Counted from the stretch's first letter, positions 18,648 through 27,533 are shown. The stretch: 64,000 nt of DNA from Anaerorudis cellulosivorans (GCF_025943985.1 NZ_JAPCWE010000017.1:1-64000); one strand, 5' to 3'. Made by a program: numbers and translations. The notes: a model not told the origin generated them from the letters alone.

Positions 18648-18917
18648 ATGGCGAATCTGAATGAAGCTCTTTTTCTTCTGGTTGTAGGAATGCTTACGGT
18701 TTTTGTTATTCTTTTGTTGGTAGTGGCGGTGGGAAATTTTATTATAGGAGTTACTAATCGTTTTCTACCAACTCCACGTATACCAAAGAAAAACGATACC
18801 GAAGGTGATAAGGGTATACATCCCAAAAAAATGGCAGCCATTGTTGCAGCGGTGGATGTCGTTACCAAGGGAAAGGGCAGAATAATTAACATAGGGAAAA
18901 CAAAAAGTACAAAATAA
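18648..18917 (+). CDS. oadG: Sodium-pump decarboxylase gamma subunit (OadG family)
   Basis: 89-residue small membrane protein with one N-terminal transmembrane helix (about 7-35) and a Lys-rich cytoplasmic tail. This is the layout of OadG, which holds the carboxyltransferase and the membrane beta subunit together and binds a metal ion in some members. Sequence alone is weakly informative; the call rests on the helix and on lying six bases ahead of oadA and oadB. No His-rich C-terminus is visible, unlike the Klebsiella protein. Confidence 0.85.
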   Translation: MANLNEALFLLVVGMLTVFVILLLVVAVGNFIIGVTNRFLPTPRIPKKNDTEGDKGIHPKKMAAIVAAVDVVTKGKGRIINIGKTKSTK

Positions 18918-18923
18918 CTAATT

Positions 18924-20825
18924 ATGGCAAAACAGATAGGATTTAGTCTTTTATATCGCGACATGTGGCAGTCGTCGGGAAAATATGTGCCACGAGTAGA
19001 TCAATTGAAAGCCGTAGCTCCTGCTATTATCGACATGGGATGTTTTGCTCGTGTTGAAACCAACGGTGGAGGGTTTGAGCAGATTAACCTGTTGTTTGGT
19101 GAAAATCCAAATATTGCAGTGAGAGAATGGGTGAAACCTTTCAATGAGGCGGGTATTCAAACACACATGCTCGAAAGGGGATTGAACGGTATCCGCATGA
19201 CTCCTGTTCCTGCTGATGTGCGCCGACTGATGTTTCAGGTGAAGAAAAAACAGGGTACCGATATTGCCCGTTCGTTTGACGGATTGAACGATGTCCGCAA
19301 CTTGGAGAATTCCATCAAATTTGCAAAGGAAGCGGGGATGATTTCCCAAGCTGCGCTTTGCATTACCGTTTCACCTATCCATACTGTAGCATATTATACA
19401 CAGTTGGCCGATACATTGATAGAAATGGGTGCGGATGAAATTTGCATAAAAGATATGGCCGGCATAGGACGACCGGTATCGCTGGGCAAGATTGTGAAAA
19501 ATATCAAAACGCGTCATCCTCACGTTCCTGTGCAGTATCACGGTCATGCCGGTCCCGGTTTTCAGATGGCATCGATTCTTGAAGTTGCACTGGCCGGCAT
19601 CGATTACGTTGACGTAGCTATGGAGCCGCTTTCTTGGGGTACTGCTCATGCCGATGTGCTTGCCGTGCAGGCAATGCTGAAGGATGCCGGATTTGCTGTT
19701 CCCGATATCAACATGAAAGCCTATATGAAAGTACGGTCGCTTACACAAAGTTTTATCGACGATTTTCTGGGTTATTACATCAATCCCAAGAATCGGTTGA
19801 TGAATTCGTTGCTTATCGGCCCCGGTTTGCCGGGCGGAATGATGGGGAGCCTGATGGCCGATTTGGAAAATAACCTGGAGTCGCTTAACAGATGGTTGGC
19901 AAAAAACGGCAAACAGGAACTCACGCTGGACGATTTGCTGATAAAATTGTTCGATGAGGTAACCTATATTTGGCCGAAGGTGGGATATCCTCCATTGGTG
20001 ACACCGTTTAGTCAGTATGTGAAAAACCTTGCCCTGATGAACGTGATCCAGATGGAAAAAGGCAAAGAGCGCTGGTCGATGATTGCCGATAACATTTGGG
20101 ATATGATTCTTGGTAAATCGGGTAAACTGCCCGGTAAGGTTGCTCCTGAGCTTGTGGCATTGGCGAAAGAACAAGGAAGGGAATTTTATACCGGCAATCC
20201 GCAGGATTTGTATCCTGATCAATTGGATGAATTCCGTGCCGAGATGAAAAAGAACAATTGGGACTTTGGCCGTGATGACGAAGAACTTTTTGAGTTAGCC
20301 ATGCATCCCGAACAGTACAGAGCATACAAAAGTGGCGAAGCTAGGGCGGCATTCGAAAAAGATTTGGCCGAGAAAAAAGCAGCTGAAAAGCAAAGAAAAG
20401 GAGAGACACCTGTCGTTTCGCTTCAACAAAATAATGAGTATAAGCCGAAGAAGTTAATCATCACTATCGATGATGAGGAATATGAGGTAAATATTTCTTA
20501 CTCGGATGAGGATGTGAATGATAATAAGGGAGCCGATAAATCGGCAAAGGATGTGAAACCTGCCGAAAAATCCTCATCTACTCCAAAAGGGAAAATCAAA
20601 ACGCTTGTTACACCTCTCGAAGGGAAATTTTTTTTGACGAAAGATCCCTCCGAAAAACCTATTAAAGTAGGCGATAAAGTTAAAAAGGGTGATGTAATCG
20701 GATACGTAGAATCCATGAAGACCTATAATACGATTGCTGCCGAAGAGGAGGGGACCGTGGTAGAAATTTGTGTATCGAATGGTGATTCTGTGTTTGAAGA
20801 TGATGTGATTATTAAATTGCAATGA
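18924..20825 (+). CDS. oadA: Biotin-containing carboxyltransferase (oxaloacetate decarboxylase alpha / pyruvate carboxylase B-like)
   Basis: 633 residues: carboxyltransferase TIM barrel (about 1-300), conserved PYC/OADA domain (about 300-470), a Lys/Asp-rich linker and a C-terminal biotinyl domain. The biotin site is ESMKT with Lys599, 34 residues from the end, the usual spacing; the common form is AMKM. The barrel keeps KDMAG with Lys176, which is carbamylated in the family. Other conserved spots differ: RDMWQSS replaces RDAHQS near the start, and the metal motif is HGHAGPG (His206, His208) rather than HTHDTSG. With OadB it should couple decarboxylation to Na+ export; the substrate could be oxaloacetate or a related acid. 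Confidence 0.86.
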   Translation: MAKQIGFSLLYRDMWQSSGKYVPRVDQLKAVAPAIIDMGCFARVETNGGGFEQINLLFGENPNIAVREWVKPFNEAGIQTHMLERGLNGIRMTPVPADVRRLMFQVKKKQGTDIARSFDGLNDVRNLENSIKFAKEAGMISQAALCITVSPIHTVAYYTQLADTLIEMGADEICIKDMAGIGRPVSLGKIVKNIKTRHPHVPVQYHGHAGPGFQMASILEVALAGIDYVDVAMEPLSWGTAHADVLAVQAMLKDAGFAVPDINMKAYMKVRSLTQSFIDDFLGYYINPKNRLMNSLLIGPGLPGGMMGSLMADLENNLESLNRWLAKNGKQELTLDDLLIKLFDEVTYIWPKVGYPPLVTPFSQYVKNLALMNVIQMEKGKERWSMIADNIWDMILGKSGKLPGKVAPELVALAKEQGREFYTGNPQDLYPDQLDEFRAEMKKNNWDFGRDDEELFELAMHPEQYRAYKSGEARAAFEKDLAEKKAAEKQRKGETPVVSLQQNNEYKPKKLIITIDDEEYEVNISYSDEDVNDNKGADKSAKDVKPAEKSSSTPKGKIKTLVTPLEGKFFLTKDPSEKPIKVGDKVKKGDVIGYVESMKTYNTIAAEEEGTVVEICVSNGDSVFEDDVIIKLQ

Positions 20826-20829
20826 GGAT

Positions 20830-22038
20830 ATGGGGGATATTTTTACGGGTTTGTCTGAAATGACGGCTTTTGGGGCTATAGACTTCAAAACCGTTGTAAT
20901 GTGGATTATAGCATTTGTTCTCTTATATTTGGGGATAAGGAAGCAATATGAGCCACTTTTGCTTGTGCCAATTGGCTTTGGAGTGTTGTTGGCAAATTTG
21001 CCCGGCGCCGGATTGGGAATAGTGGATGCATCAGCTGTTCATTATGAAGATGGTACCTATATGAATCTGCTGGAAATAGCAAACGAATACGGCATCATGA
21101 ATTTTCTTTACTACGCGCTCATTAAAACCGGTTTGCTTCCCCCTATCATTTTTATGGGCGTGGGTGCTCTTACCGATTTTGGGCCAATGTTGCGTAATCT
21201 CAAATTATCTTTTTTTGGTGGTGCCGCACAGTTGGGAATTTTTTCGGTGCTGATCGGTGCAGTTTTGATTGGTTTCAATTTGAACGAGGCCGGCTCGTTG
21301 GCAATCATTGGCGGAGCCGATGGGCCTACGGCTATTTATACCACTATTAAGTTGGCACCTCATTTGTTGGGGCCCATTGCGATTGCTGCTTATTCTTACA
21401 TGGCACTGGTGCCGGTGATTATTCCCTTGGTTGCTAAACTGTTGATGACCGAAAATGAATTTAAAATACATATGCGCCACATGGATGAATTGTACCCTCC
21501 CAAACATGCGATCAAACATTTGAAAGTGGTGAAGATTGTTTTCCCTATCGTATTGGGTGTGGTTGTGGCTGTTTTTGTTCCTTCGTCGGCACCCTTGCTC
21601 GGTATGTTGCTGTTCGGAAATTTGGTTAAGGAAATCGGAACTTCCACAAGTCGTCTGGCTGAAGCAGCGTCAGGTCCCATCATGAATACGGCAACCATTT
21701 TTCTTGGTTTGTGTGTGGGGGCTACCATGACGGCCGAGGTATTCCTTTCGCCACAAACATTGGGTATTGTGGTCGGTGGATTTTTGGCTTTCGCCATATC
21801 GGTTGCCGGCGGCATTTTGGGAGCGAAGGTCTATAACATGTTTTCGAATAAAAAGATCAATCCGCTTATCGGGGCAACCGGTTTGAGTGCCGTACCGATG
21901 GCTTCGCGTGTGGCAAACGAAATGGCATTGAAATACGACAAATCGAATCATATTCTGCAATATTGTATGGCAAGTAACGTTTCCGGAGTAATTGGATCGG
22001 CTATTGCCGCAGGGGTATTGATTTCGTTCTTGGCATAA
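20830..22038 (+). CDS. oadB: Sodium ion-translocating decarboxylase beta subunit
   Basis: 402-residue polytopic membrane protein of the OadB/MmdB/GcdB family, which carries out the decarboxylation of carboxybiotin and pumps Na+. About ten hydrophobic segments are present. Family motifs include LGIFSVLIGAVLIGFN, the conserved IGGADGPTAIY near residue 157 with its key Asp, and a C-terminal GATGLSAVPMASRVAN-type segment. It starts four bases after the oadA stop. The gamma, alpha, beta order makes a complete pump; the family does not by itself separate oxaloacetate from methylmalonyl-CoA or glutaconyl-CoA partners. Confidence 0.93.
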   Translation: MGDIFTGLSEMTAFGAIDFKTVVMWIIAFVLLYLGIRKQYEPLLLVPIGFGVLLANLPGAGLGIVDASAVHYEDGTYMNLLEIANEYGIMNFLYYALIKTGLLPPIIFMGVGALTDFGPMLRNLKLSFFGGAAQLGIFSVLIGAVLIGFNLNEAGSLAIIGGADGPTAIYTTIKLAPHLLGPIAIAAYSYMALVPVIIPLVAKLLMTENEFKIHMRHMDELYPPKHAIKHLKVVKIVFPIVLGVVVAVFVPSSAPLLGMLLFGNLVKEIGTSTSRLAEAASGPIMNTATIFLGLCVGATMTAEVFLSPQTLGIVVGGFLAFAISVAGGILGAKVYNMFSNKKINPLIGATGLSAVPMASRVANEMALKYDKSNHILQYCMASNVSGVIGSAIAAGVLISFLA

Positions 22039-22406
22039 GAGAAGAATCGATTCCGGAGTTATTTTTTCATTTCTCAAATTTTGTTTTGGCCATCAACCGT
22101 TTTTTATTCTCTTTCAGAATTTCCGAATGGGTTGCAAGAAGTTTTTATCCTTTGCAGGAAAACGTGATGGGCGGGCAAAAAAATTTAATTCCTTGCCTGA
22201 AAAGTGGATGAGATTGCTTGAAAATTTCATCCCTTTTCTGAAGCCCGTGTTAACTGAAATAACTTAAATCCTCCATCAGAAACCCGATTTGTACGTCTTA
22301 CATCTATTAGTAATATTTTGTTTTATAAACATCCATTATCGATATATTTTTCTGTCAAACAGCTAAATGTGCAACTAAAATAATATTAAAATGATATTTC
22401 ATTTTC
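22039..22406. other. Intergenic region after oadB, no gene seen
   Basis: All frames are broken by stops and I see no coding pattern. A weak inverted repeat TGTTT/AAACA lies at 22319-22331. No convincing terminator follows oadB. Confidence 0.5.
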
Positions 22407-22437
22407 TTTGCTATAACATAAATATTCTATACCTTTG
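22407..22437 (+). promoter_or_regulatory. Consensus Bacteroidota promoter of the AraC-family gene
   Basis: TTTG at 22407-22410, exactly 19 bases, then TACCTTTG at 22430-22437, a perfect -33/-7 match. The spacer contains TATAACATA (22412-22420), equal to one half of the recurring palindrome in this window. Confidence 0.7.
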
Positions 22438-22473
22438 AAAGGTAGAAAGTTGTCCGATAGATAAGGAAAAACA

Positions 22474-22533
22474 ATGAAGGCAAAAACTATTTTAAATCTG
22501 CATTTATCAGGAACACAAGCAATGAGTCCTTAA
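22474..22533 (+). CDS. Possible 19-residue leader peptide upstream of the AraC-family gene
   Basis: A short frame encodes MKAKTILNLHLSGTQAMSP. It begins about 30 bases after the predicted transcription start and has an AAGGA sequence at a good distance. It ends 21 bases before the regulator's ATG. It could be a leader peptide or chance; nothing else supports it. Confidence 0.25.
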   Translation: MKAKTILNLHLSGTQAMSP

Positions 22534-22554
22534 TTAAAATAATAGGATGATAAC

Positions 22555-23448
22555 ATGAGATATAACGATTTGCCTATCGATTTTAAATATCTGATCGTAA
22601 ATGAGAAAGACAGAAGTTTCGGCTTAACCGTAAATACGGTCGGGTTTCAGCCTGTTGCTCCCAACACGGTCTATCCTTCCACGCAACATCCCAAAAGCTA
22701 TTATTTTGACCCATGTAAAGGACGAATTCTTTCAGAGTATCAGATACTGTATATCAGCAAAGGGCATGGCTCTTTTATGTCGGAAACCACCAAGAAAACG
22801 AATATAGATAAGGGGCAAATTATTTTTCTTTTTCCCAATCAATGGCATACCTATTGTCCTTCGCCGGAAACAGGATGGAACGAATATTATGTCGGATTTG
22901 AAGGACAAGTCATTGACGAAATGGTAAAAAACGAATTTATCGGCCCTAATAAACAGGTTATTGATATTGGTGTGAATGAAGATTTGGTAAATCTTTATTC
23001 TTCTGCTTTACAAGTAGCTAAAGATGACAGAATAGCGGCTCAGCAACATTTGGCCGGCATTGTTTTACATATTATCGGCATGATATTATCGTATTCGCAG
23101 AATAAAGATTTTGAAAACAACAATATGAGCCAAATTGTTGAACGTGCCAAAATCATTATGAGTGAAAATATGCATAGAGGTATTAATGTAGAAGAAATTG
23201 CATCGAAATTGGGGATAAGTTATTCGCGATTCAGAAAAGTATTTAAAGATTATACAGGCTATGCTCCTGCACAATATTTTCAGGAATTGAAATTAAGAAA
23301 ATCAAAAGAATTGTTGGCTGAAACGAACCGATCTCTAAAAGAGATTGCTTATGAGTTGAATTTCAATTCTTATGAATATTTTATCTTTTTCTTTAAAAAA
23401 AGAGTAGGAATTACCCCTTTGGAATACAGAAATTTAGGGAAATTATAA
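22555..23448 (+). CDS. AraC-family transcriptional regulator
   Basis: 297 residues. The N-terminal half (about 20-165) has the look of an AraC-type cupin ligand-binding domain (LYISKGHGSFMSE, GQIIFLFPNQWHTY). The C-terminal 100 residues carry two helix-turn-helix motifs, INVEEIASKLGISYSRFRKVFKDYTGYAPAQYF and SLKEIAYELNFNSYEYFIFFFKKRVGITPLEYR. Such regulators usually sense a sugar or organic acid. There is no adjacent transport or catabolic operon in the same direction, so the target is unknown; the oad operon upstream is a possibility only by proximity. Confidence 0.9.
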   Translation: MRYNDLPIDFKYLIVNEKDRSFGLTVNTVGFQPVAPNTVYPSTQHPKSYYFDPCKGRILSEYQILYISKGHGSFMSETTKKTNIDKGQIIFLFPNQWHTYCPSPETGWNEYYVGFEGQVIDEMVKNEFIGPNKQVIDIGVNEDLVNLYSSALQVAKDDRIAAQQHLAGIVLHIIGMILSYSQNKDFENNNMSQIVERAKIIMSENMHRGINVEEIASKLGISYSRFRKVFKDYTGYAPAQYFQELKLRKSKELLAETNRSLKEIAYELNFNSYEYFIFFFKKRVGITPLEYRNLGKL

Positions 23449-23457
23449 TACCATATC

Positions 23458-23476
23458 GGCTCTATCAGCCTTTTTT
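23458..23476 (+). terminator. Weak intrinsic terminator after the AraC-family gene
   Basis: GGCT (23458-23461) pairs with AGCC (23467-23470), followed by six T. A second GAGCC at 23477-23481 offers an alternative stem. Confidence 0.45.
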
Positions 23477-23655
23477 GAGCCTATCATGAATACTTATCAG
23501 GTTTGTATATTTTTTACCGATTCTATGCCTTTTTTACGTGTATTCCGATTTGTGGCGACAAGTCTTGTATAGATCTCAACCACCTTCTTTGTCTTTATAT
23601 CGTCTTGTATTTTACATTTACTGTAAACTTATTTCAGGACAGACATACCTTCTCC

Positions 23656-23710
23656 GCACCAAGTCCGTACCAAGGCTGCACCATCCTCGCTCCAAGGTCG
23701 CTCCAAGATT
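23656..23710. repeat. Five-unit degenerate 11-bp tandem repeat
   Basis: Consecutive 11-base units: GCACCAAGTCC, GTACCAAGGCT, GCACCATCCTC, GCTCCAAGGTC, GCTCCAAGATT. The consensus is about GCWCCAAGGYC. The run is GC-rich in an otherwise AT-rich gap of about 480 bases between the AraC gene and lemA. Frames crossing the gap look non-coding. A small hairpin, CTGCA with TGCAG then six T, follows at 23723-23745. Confidence 0.7.
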
Positions 23711-23872
23711 TTGCTTTTTTTGCTGCAAAAATGCAGGTGTTTTTTACGATAAATCTGCATAATCCGATGTTTTTCTCCCTGCCTTGAAGCAAGCATGAAG
23801 CAGCCCGGAGATATTTATTTAGGGGTTGCGCTTCGATTTTGAACATAATTCTTTTGTCATCGGATGTTTTTG

Positions 23873-23880
23873 TATATTTG
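23873..23880 (+). promoter_or_regulatory. -7 element upstream of lemA
   Basis: TATATTTG fits TAnnTTTG, 45 bases before the chosen lemA start. A TTTG lies 16 bases upstream, shorter than ideal. It places the transcription start after the earliest in-frame ATG (23839), favouring the later start at 23926. Confidence 0.5.
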
Positions 23881-23925
23881 TCGAAAATTATGGACGAAAA
23901 TTATTTGGTAAAATTCAACAACACA

Positions 23926-24504
23926 ATGAGAAATATTAAAATTCTTTTTTCGGTAATCCTTTTGGGTGCTATCTTTTCCGGTTGCGGATACAACACGATG
24001 GTTGAAAAACAGGAAGCCGTAGCCTCGCAATGGGGTAATGTGCAAAATGCATATCAGCGCAGGGCCGATCTGATTCCAAATCTTGTAGCTACCGTGAAGG
24101 GCTATGCCGAACATGAACAAGAAACCCTTACGAAGGTGACCGAGGCTCGTGCCAAAGCTACTCAGATAACGATAGATCCGGAAAATCTTACGGATGAGAA
24201 TATCCGGGAATATCAGCAGGCTCAGGCCGAGTTGAGTGCGGCGTTGAGCAGATTGCTTCTCATTCAGGAGAATTATCCCGAGTTGAAAGCCAATCAGAAT
24301 TTTCTTGCTCTTCAGGACGAACTTGCTGGTACAGAGAATCGAATCGCTGTTGAACGGAACAGATTCAACCAACTGGTAAAAGAGTATAATGCATATATTC
24401 GCAAATTCCCTCAAATCATCTATGCCGGTTTGTTTGGATTTAAACCCAAAGCCTATTTTCAAGCTGTCGAAGAAGCTCAGACAGCTATAAAAGTTCAATT
24501 TTAG
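23926..24504 (+). CDS. lemA: LemA family lipoprotein
   Basis: 193 residues from ATG 23926. The N-terminus MRNIKILFSVILLGAIFSGC looks like a lipoprotein signal with the cysteine at 20, although Phe at -3 is unusual. The rest is the LemA four-helix domain with VEKQEAVASQWGNVQNAYQRRADLIPNLVATV and the end motif KPKAYFQAVEEAQ. Function in bacteria is not settled. An earlier in-frame ATG at 23839 would put 29 residues before the signal peptide and lies before the predicted promoter, so I reject it. The next gene, a TPM-domain protein, starts 32 bases later; this pairing is common. Confidence 0.9.
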   Translation: MRNIKILFSVILLGAIFSGCGYNTMVEKQEAVASQWGNVQNAYQRRADLIPNLVATVKGYAEHEQETLTKVTEARAKATQITIDPENLTDENIREYQQAQAELSAALSRLLLIQENYPELKANQNFLALQDELAGTENRIAVERNRFNQLVKEYNAYIRKFPQIIYAGLFGFKPKAYFQAVEEAQTAIKVQF

Positions 24505-24536
24505 CCAAAAAGTTGGCAACTTCAGTAAATTATCTG

Positions 24537-25310
24537 ATGAAGATATTAAGTAAAATTAAACATCGATTTTGGTTATTCATTTTGTTTTTCGGCGTAGCTG
24601 CGGTCTATGCTCAGGATATTCCTAAACCGATGTATCCTCCTTGTTTGGTAAACGATTTTGCCCGTCTTTTCTCGCCGGAAGAAACGCGCGCTTTGGAGCA
24701 AAAACTCCGTGCTTACCACGATTCCACTTCTACTCAAATTTATGTGGTTACCGTGAATGATTTGGAAGGGTATGCCGTTTCCGATTATGCTTTCAAAATA
24801 GGCGAGGAGTGGGGTGTGGGGCAAAAAGGCAAAGATAACGGAGCGGTAATCCTCATTAAGCCGAAAGTTGGCAACAGTAGAGGGCAAGTCTTTATTGCAA
24901 CGGGTTATGGTTTGGAGGCACGTTTGAACGATGCGTATGTGGGTAGGATCGTGCGCGATAGGATGATTCCCTATTTTAGGGAAAACGATTATTTTGGTGG
25001 CGTTAACGCTGCTGTAGATGCCATAATAGAGCGTTTGTCGGGAGAATTCGATGCAGATGAGCAGCAGGATAACGAGGGTATTCCCATTGGTCTTATTGTT
25101 GTGTCGGTTATTGGTCTCATCGTTATTCTTCGTTTGATTTTTGGCAATAACCGGCATATAAATAATGGTGGGAGTAACCGTGGAGGGGGTCGTTTTATTT
25201 TCTTCCCGCCTTTCGGTGGCGGAAGCAACCGTACCGGAGGGTTTGGAGGCACTTTTGGTGGAGGCGGAGGCGGTCGTTTCGGAGGCGGAGGTGCCGGAGG
25301 TAGTTGGTAA
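24537..25310 (+). CDS. TPM-domain (YgcG/Psb32-type) membrane protein
   Basis: 257 residues from ATG 24537. A signal peptide (to about residue 25, VYAQ) is followed by a TPM domain (about 35-165) with RLFSPEETRALEQKL and FIATGYGLEARLNDAYVGRIV. One transmembrane helix (IPIGLIVVSVIGLIVILRLIFG, near 180-201) follows, then a tail rich in Gly/Asn/Arg ending GGGGAGGSW. This is the classic YgcG layout. A TTG at 24513 would add residues before the signal peptide and is unlikely. It follows lemA and ends four bases before miaA. Confidence 0.88.
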   Translation: MKILSKIKHRFWLFILFFGVAAVYAQDIPKPMYPPCLVNDFARLFSPEETRALEQKLRAYHDSTSTQIYVVTVNDLEGYAVSDYAFKIGEEWGVGQKGKDNGAVILIKPKVGNSRGQVFIATGYGLEARLNDAYVGRIVRDRMIPYFRENDYFGGVNAAVDAIIERLSGEFDADEQQDNEGIPIGLIVVSVIGLIVILRLIFGNNRHINNGGSNRGGGRFIFFPPFGGGSNRTGGFGGTFGGGGGGRFGGGGAGGSW

Positions 25311-25314
25311 ATCA

Positions 25315-26250
25315 ATGGGAAAGATAATGTTGAATATGTTGCCGCTCATTACTATTCTTGGACCTACCGCTACCGGCAAAACCTGTTTTGCCGCTCATCT
25401 GGCTTACGAACTGGATGGAGAAATTATCAGTGCCGATTCACGACAGGTTTACAAGGGTATGGATATCGGAACAGGTAAGGATTTATCGGATTATGAGATA
25501 AATGGCCGGCATATTCCCTATCATTTGATCGATATTCGTGAAGCGGGTGAAAAATATACGCTTTTTCATTTTCAACATGATTTTCATCAGGCCTATTCCG
25601 ACATTCTTTCGCGAAATAAAACCCCTATTTTGTGCGGAGGAACAGGATTGTATATCGAATCGGTGTTAAAGGGGTACCGCTTACCGGATGTTCCTGAGAA
25701 TCCCGAATTGCGAAAGCAATTGGCTAATAAGTCGCAGGAAGAACTGACAAAAATGTTGAGCTCGTACAAAAAATTGCACAATATTACCGATACAGATACC
25801 AGGCAGCGTACCATACGGGCTATTGAAATTGCCGATTTTCAAGAAAAGCATGACATCGATTGCGCAGCATATTTGCCTGTTGAAAGTGTAATCATCGGCC
25901 TTTCGGTAGATAGGGAATTACGGCGCAAAAAAATTTCGGAACGGTTGAAAAAACGCTTGGATGAGGGAATGGTTGAAGAAGTTGAAAAACTTCTGGCGAG
26001 AGGCTTGTCGGCTGACGATCTTATATATTACGGGTTGGAATATAAATATATAACGTTATACCTCTTGGGAATGTTGTCATATGAGGAGATGTACTCGAAA
26101 TTGGAAATCGCCATACATCAGTTTGCCAAGCGACAAATGACTTGGTTTAGGGGAATGGAACGCCGCGGTTTTACCATTCATTGGATTGATGCTACATTGC
26201 CAATGGAAGATAAAATAGCCTGTGGTTTACAGTTGTTACAGCATTTATGA
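25315..26250 (+). CDS. miaA: tRNA dimethylallyltransferase MiaA
   Basis: Transfers a dimethylallyl group to adenosine 37 of tRNAs reading UNN codons. P-loop GPTATGKT at residues 16-23, DSRQVYKGMDIGTGK near 42, and CGGTGLY near 106 are the expected motifs, in 311 residues. A longer open frame runs back to 25165 through the Gly-rich tail of the previous gene in another frame, but its translation is a repeat artefact, so I start at ATG 25315, four bases after the preceding stop. Other in-frame ATGs at 25327 and 25336 are possible. Confidence 0.93.
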   Translation: MGKIMLNMLPLITILGPTATGKTCFAAHLAYELDGEIISADSRQVYKGMDIGTGKDLSDYEINGRHIPYHLIDIREAGEKYTLFHFQHDFHQAYSDILSRNKTPILCGGTGLYIESVLKGYRLPDVPENPELRKQLANKSQEELTKMLSSYKKLHNITDTDTRQRTIRAIEIADFQEKHDIDCAAYLPVESVIIGLSVDRELRRKKISERLKKRLDEGMVEEVEKLLARGLSADDLIYYGLEYKYITLYLLGMLSYEEMYSKLEIAIHQFAKRQMTWFRGMERRGFTIHWIDATLPMEDKIACGLQLLQHL

Positions 26251-26284
26251 AAAGGCTTTTCATTTATAATTGTCCAAAAAATAG

Positions 26285-26292
26285 TACATTTG
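26285..26292 (+). promoter_or_regulatory. -7 element upstream of lysA
   Basis: TACATTTG fits TAnnTTTG, giving a leader of about 80 bases. The -33 region is T-rich without a clean TTTG. Confidence 0.45.
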
Positions 26293-26375
26293 TAACTCAA
26301 AAAATGATTGCTCGATTTTTTTAAACTTTTCGGCAACCAATGATGTTGTTTTATTTACTGATTATACGCTAAAGA

Positions 26376-27533
26376 ATGATTAAAGGTCAATTTCCGATTG
26401 AGAAGTTTCGTTTTCTTGAAACCCCATTTTATTATTATGATATCGATTTGCTTCGTCAAACCTTGGATATCATAAAAAAAGAAACGCAAGGGAAAAATTA
26501 TCATATTCATTATGCCGTCAAGGCAAATGCCAATCCTCGCATTTTGAGGGAGATTTCCTCTTATGGCTTTGGAGCTGATTGTGTAAGCGGAAACGAAATT
26601 CTTCGGGCTGTTGAATGTGGATTTTCTCCATCGAATATTGTTTTTGCGGGTGTCGGGAAAACCGATAAAGAGATTAATTTGGCTTTGGATAGCGATATTT
26701 TTTGTTTCAATGTGGAGTCGTTGCCCGAAATGGAAACCATTGAAGGGTTGGCTTCAAAGAAAGGAAAACGAGCACGCATTGCTTTGCGTATCAATCCCAA
26801 TATTGATGCTCATACACACGAATACATCACAACCGGCTTGAATGAAAATAAATTCGGCTTGAATGAACAAGATTTGCCGAAAGCGTTGAATTTTATTACA
26901 GGAGCATCGCATATCGAACTGATCGGAATTCATTTTCATATTGGATCGCAAATCACGGATTTGTGCGCTTTTGAAAATTTGTGTGTCAGAGCTATGGGTT
27001 GGAAACACTGGTTCGAAAACCGAGGTGTTCGCCTTCAGCTTATCAATGTAGGGGGGGGATTAGGAATTAACTATAAGCACCCGAATCATTGTCCCATTGC
27101 TAATTTCGAATCGTATTTTCGCCTTTTCGATAAACACATGAAGTTAAACGATGACCAATCCATTCATTTTGAACCGGGAAGATCAGTGGTCGCTCCTTGT
27201 GGCTCGCTTATTGCACAAACAGTATATGTAAAAGAAGGACTCAGCAAAAAGTTTTTAATTATCGATGCCGGCATGACCGATCTTATTCGTCCGGCTTTAT
27301 ACCAGGCGTTTCATCATATCGAAAATATGAGTTCGGAAGAAGAACCGACTTGCTATGATGTCGTAGGTCCTATTTGCGAATCAAGTGATACTTTCGGCAA
27401 AAACAGGGAGATCAACAAAGCAAAACGGGGCGATTTGATTGCTATTCGATCTGCCGGAGCCTATGGAGAAGTGATGGCATCGCAATACAATTGCAGGAAA
27501 TTGCCCAAATCGTATTTTTCGGATCAAATTTAA
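26376..27533 (+). CDS. lysA: Diaminopimelate decarboxylase LysA
   Basis: PLP-dependent fold-III decarboxylase converting meso-diaminopimelate to lysine. HYAVKANANP carries the PLP lysine at Lys49; HFHIGSQ near 189, GGGLGINY near 226, EPGRSVV near 269 and GPICESSDTF near 328 are the family motifs. The 385-residue length is usual for Bacteroidota. The closely related carboxynorspermidine decarboxylase family differs in the active-site region; the CESSDTF motif favours LysA. The glycosyltransferase gene follows after six bases. Confidence 0.92.
   Translation: MIKGQFPIEKFRFLETPFYYYDIDLLRQTLDIIKKETQGKNYHIHYAVKANANPRILREISSYGFGADCVSGNEILRAVECGFSPSNIVFAGVGKTDKEINLALDSDIFCFNVESLPEMETIEGLASKKGKRARIALRINPNIDAHTHEYITTGLNENKFGLNEQDLPKALNFITGASHIELIGIHFHIGSQITDLCAFENLCVRAMGWKHWFENRGVRLQLINVGGGLGINYKHPNHCPIANFESYFRLFDKHMKLNDDQSIHFEPGRSVVAPCGSLIAQTVYVKEGLSKKFLIIDAGMTDLIRPALYQAFHHIENMSSEEEPTCYDVVGPICESSDTFGKNREINKAKRGDLIAIRSAGAYGEVMASQYNCRKLPKSYFSDQI

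Noticed and set aside
22039-22406. Decayed gene after oadB
   Set aside because: I looked for in-frame remnants of a known family on both strands and found none.
23503-23787. 94-codon plus-strand open frame between the AraC gene and lemA
   Set aside because: It crosses the 11-bp tandem repeat, is rich in Cys, Phe and Tyr with no domain, and overlaps another frame of similar quality; probably chance.
23634-23846. 70-codon minus-strand open frame over the same repeat
   Set aside because: Most of it is a translation of the 11-bp repeat; no promoter or recognisable product.
25165-25314. N-terminal extension of miaA
   Set aside because: It is the Gly-rich tail of the TPM gene read in another frame (Val/Glu/Ala repeats); the real start is after that gene's stop.
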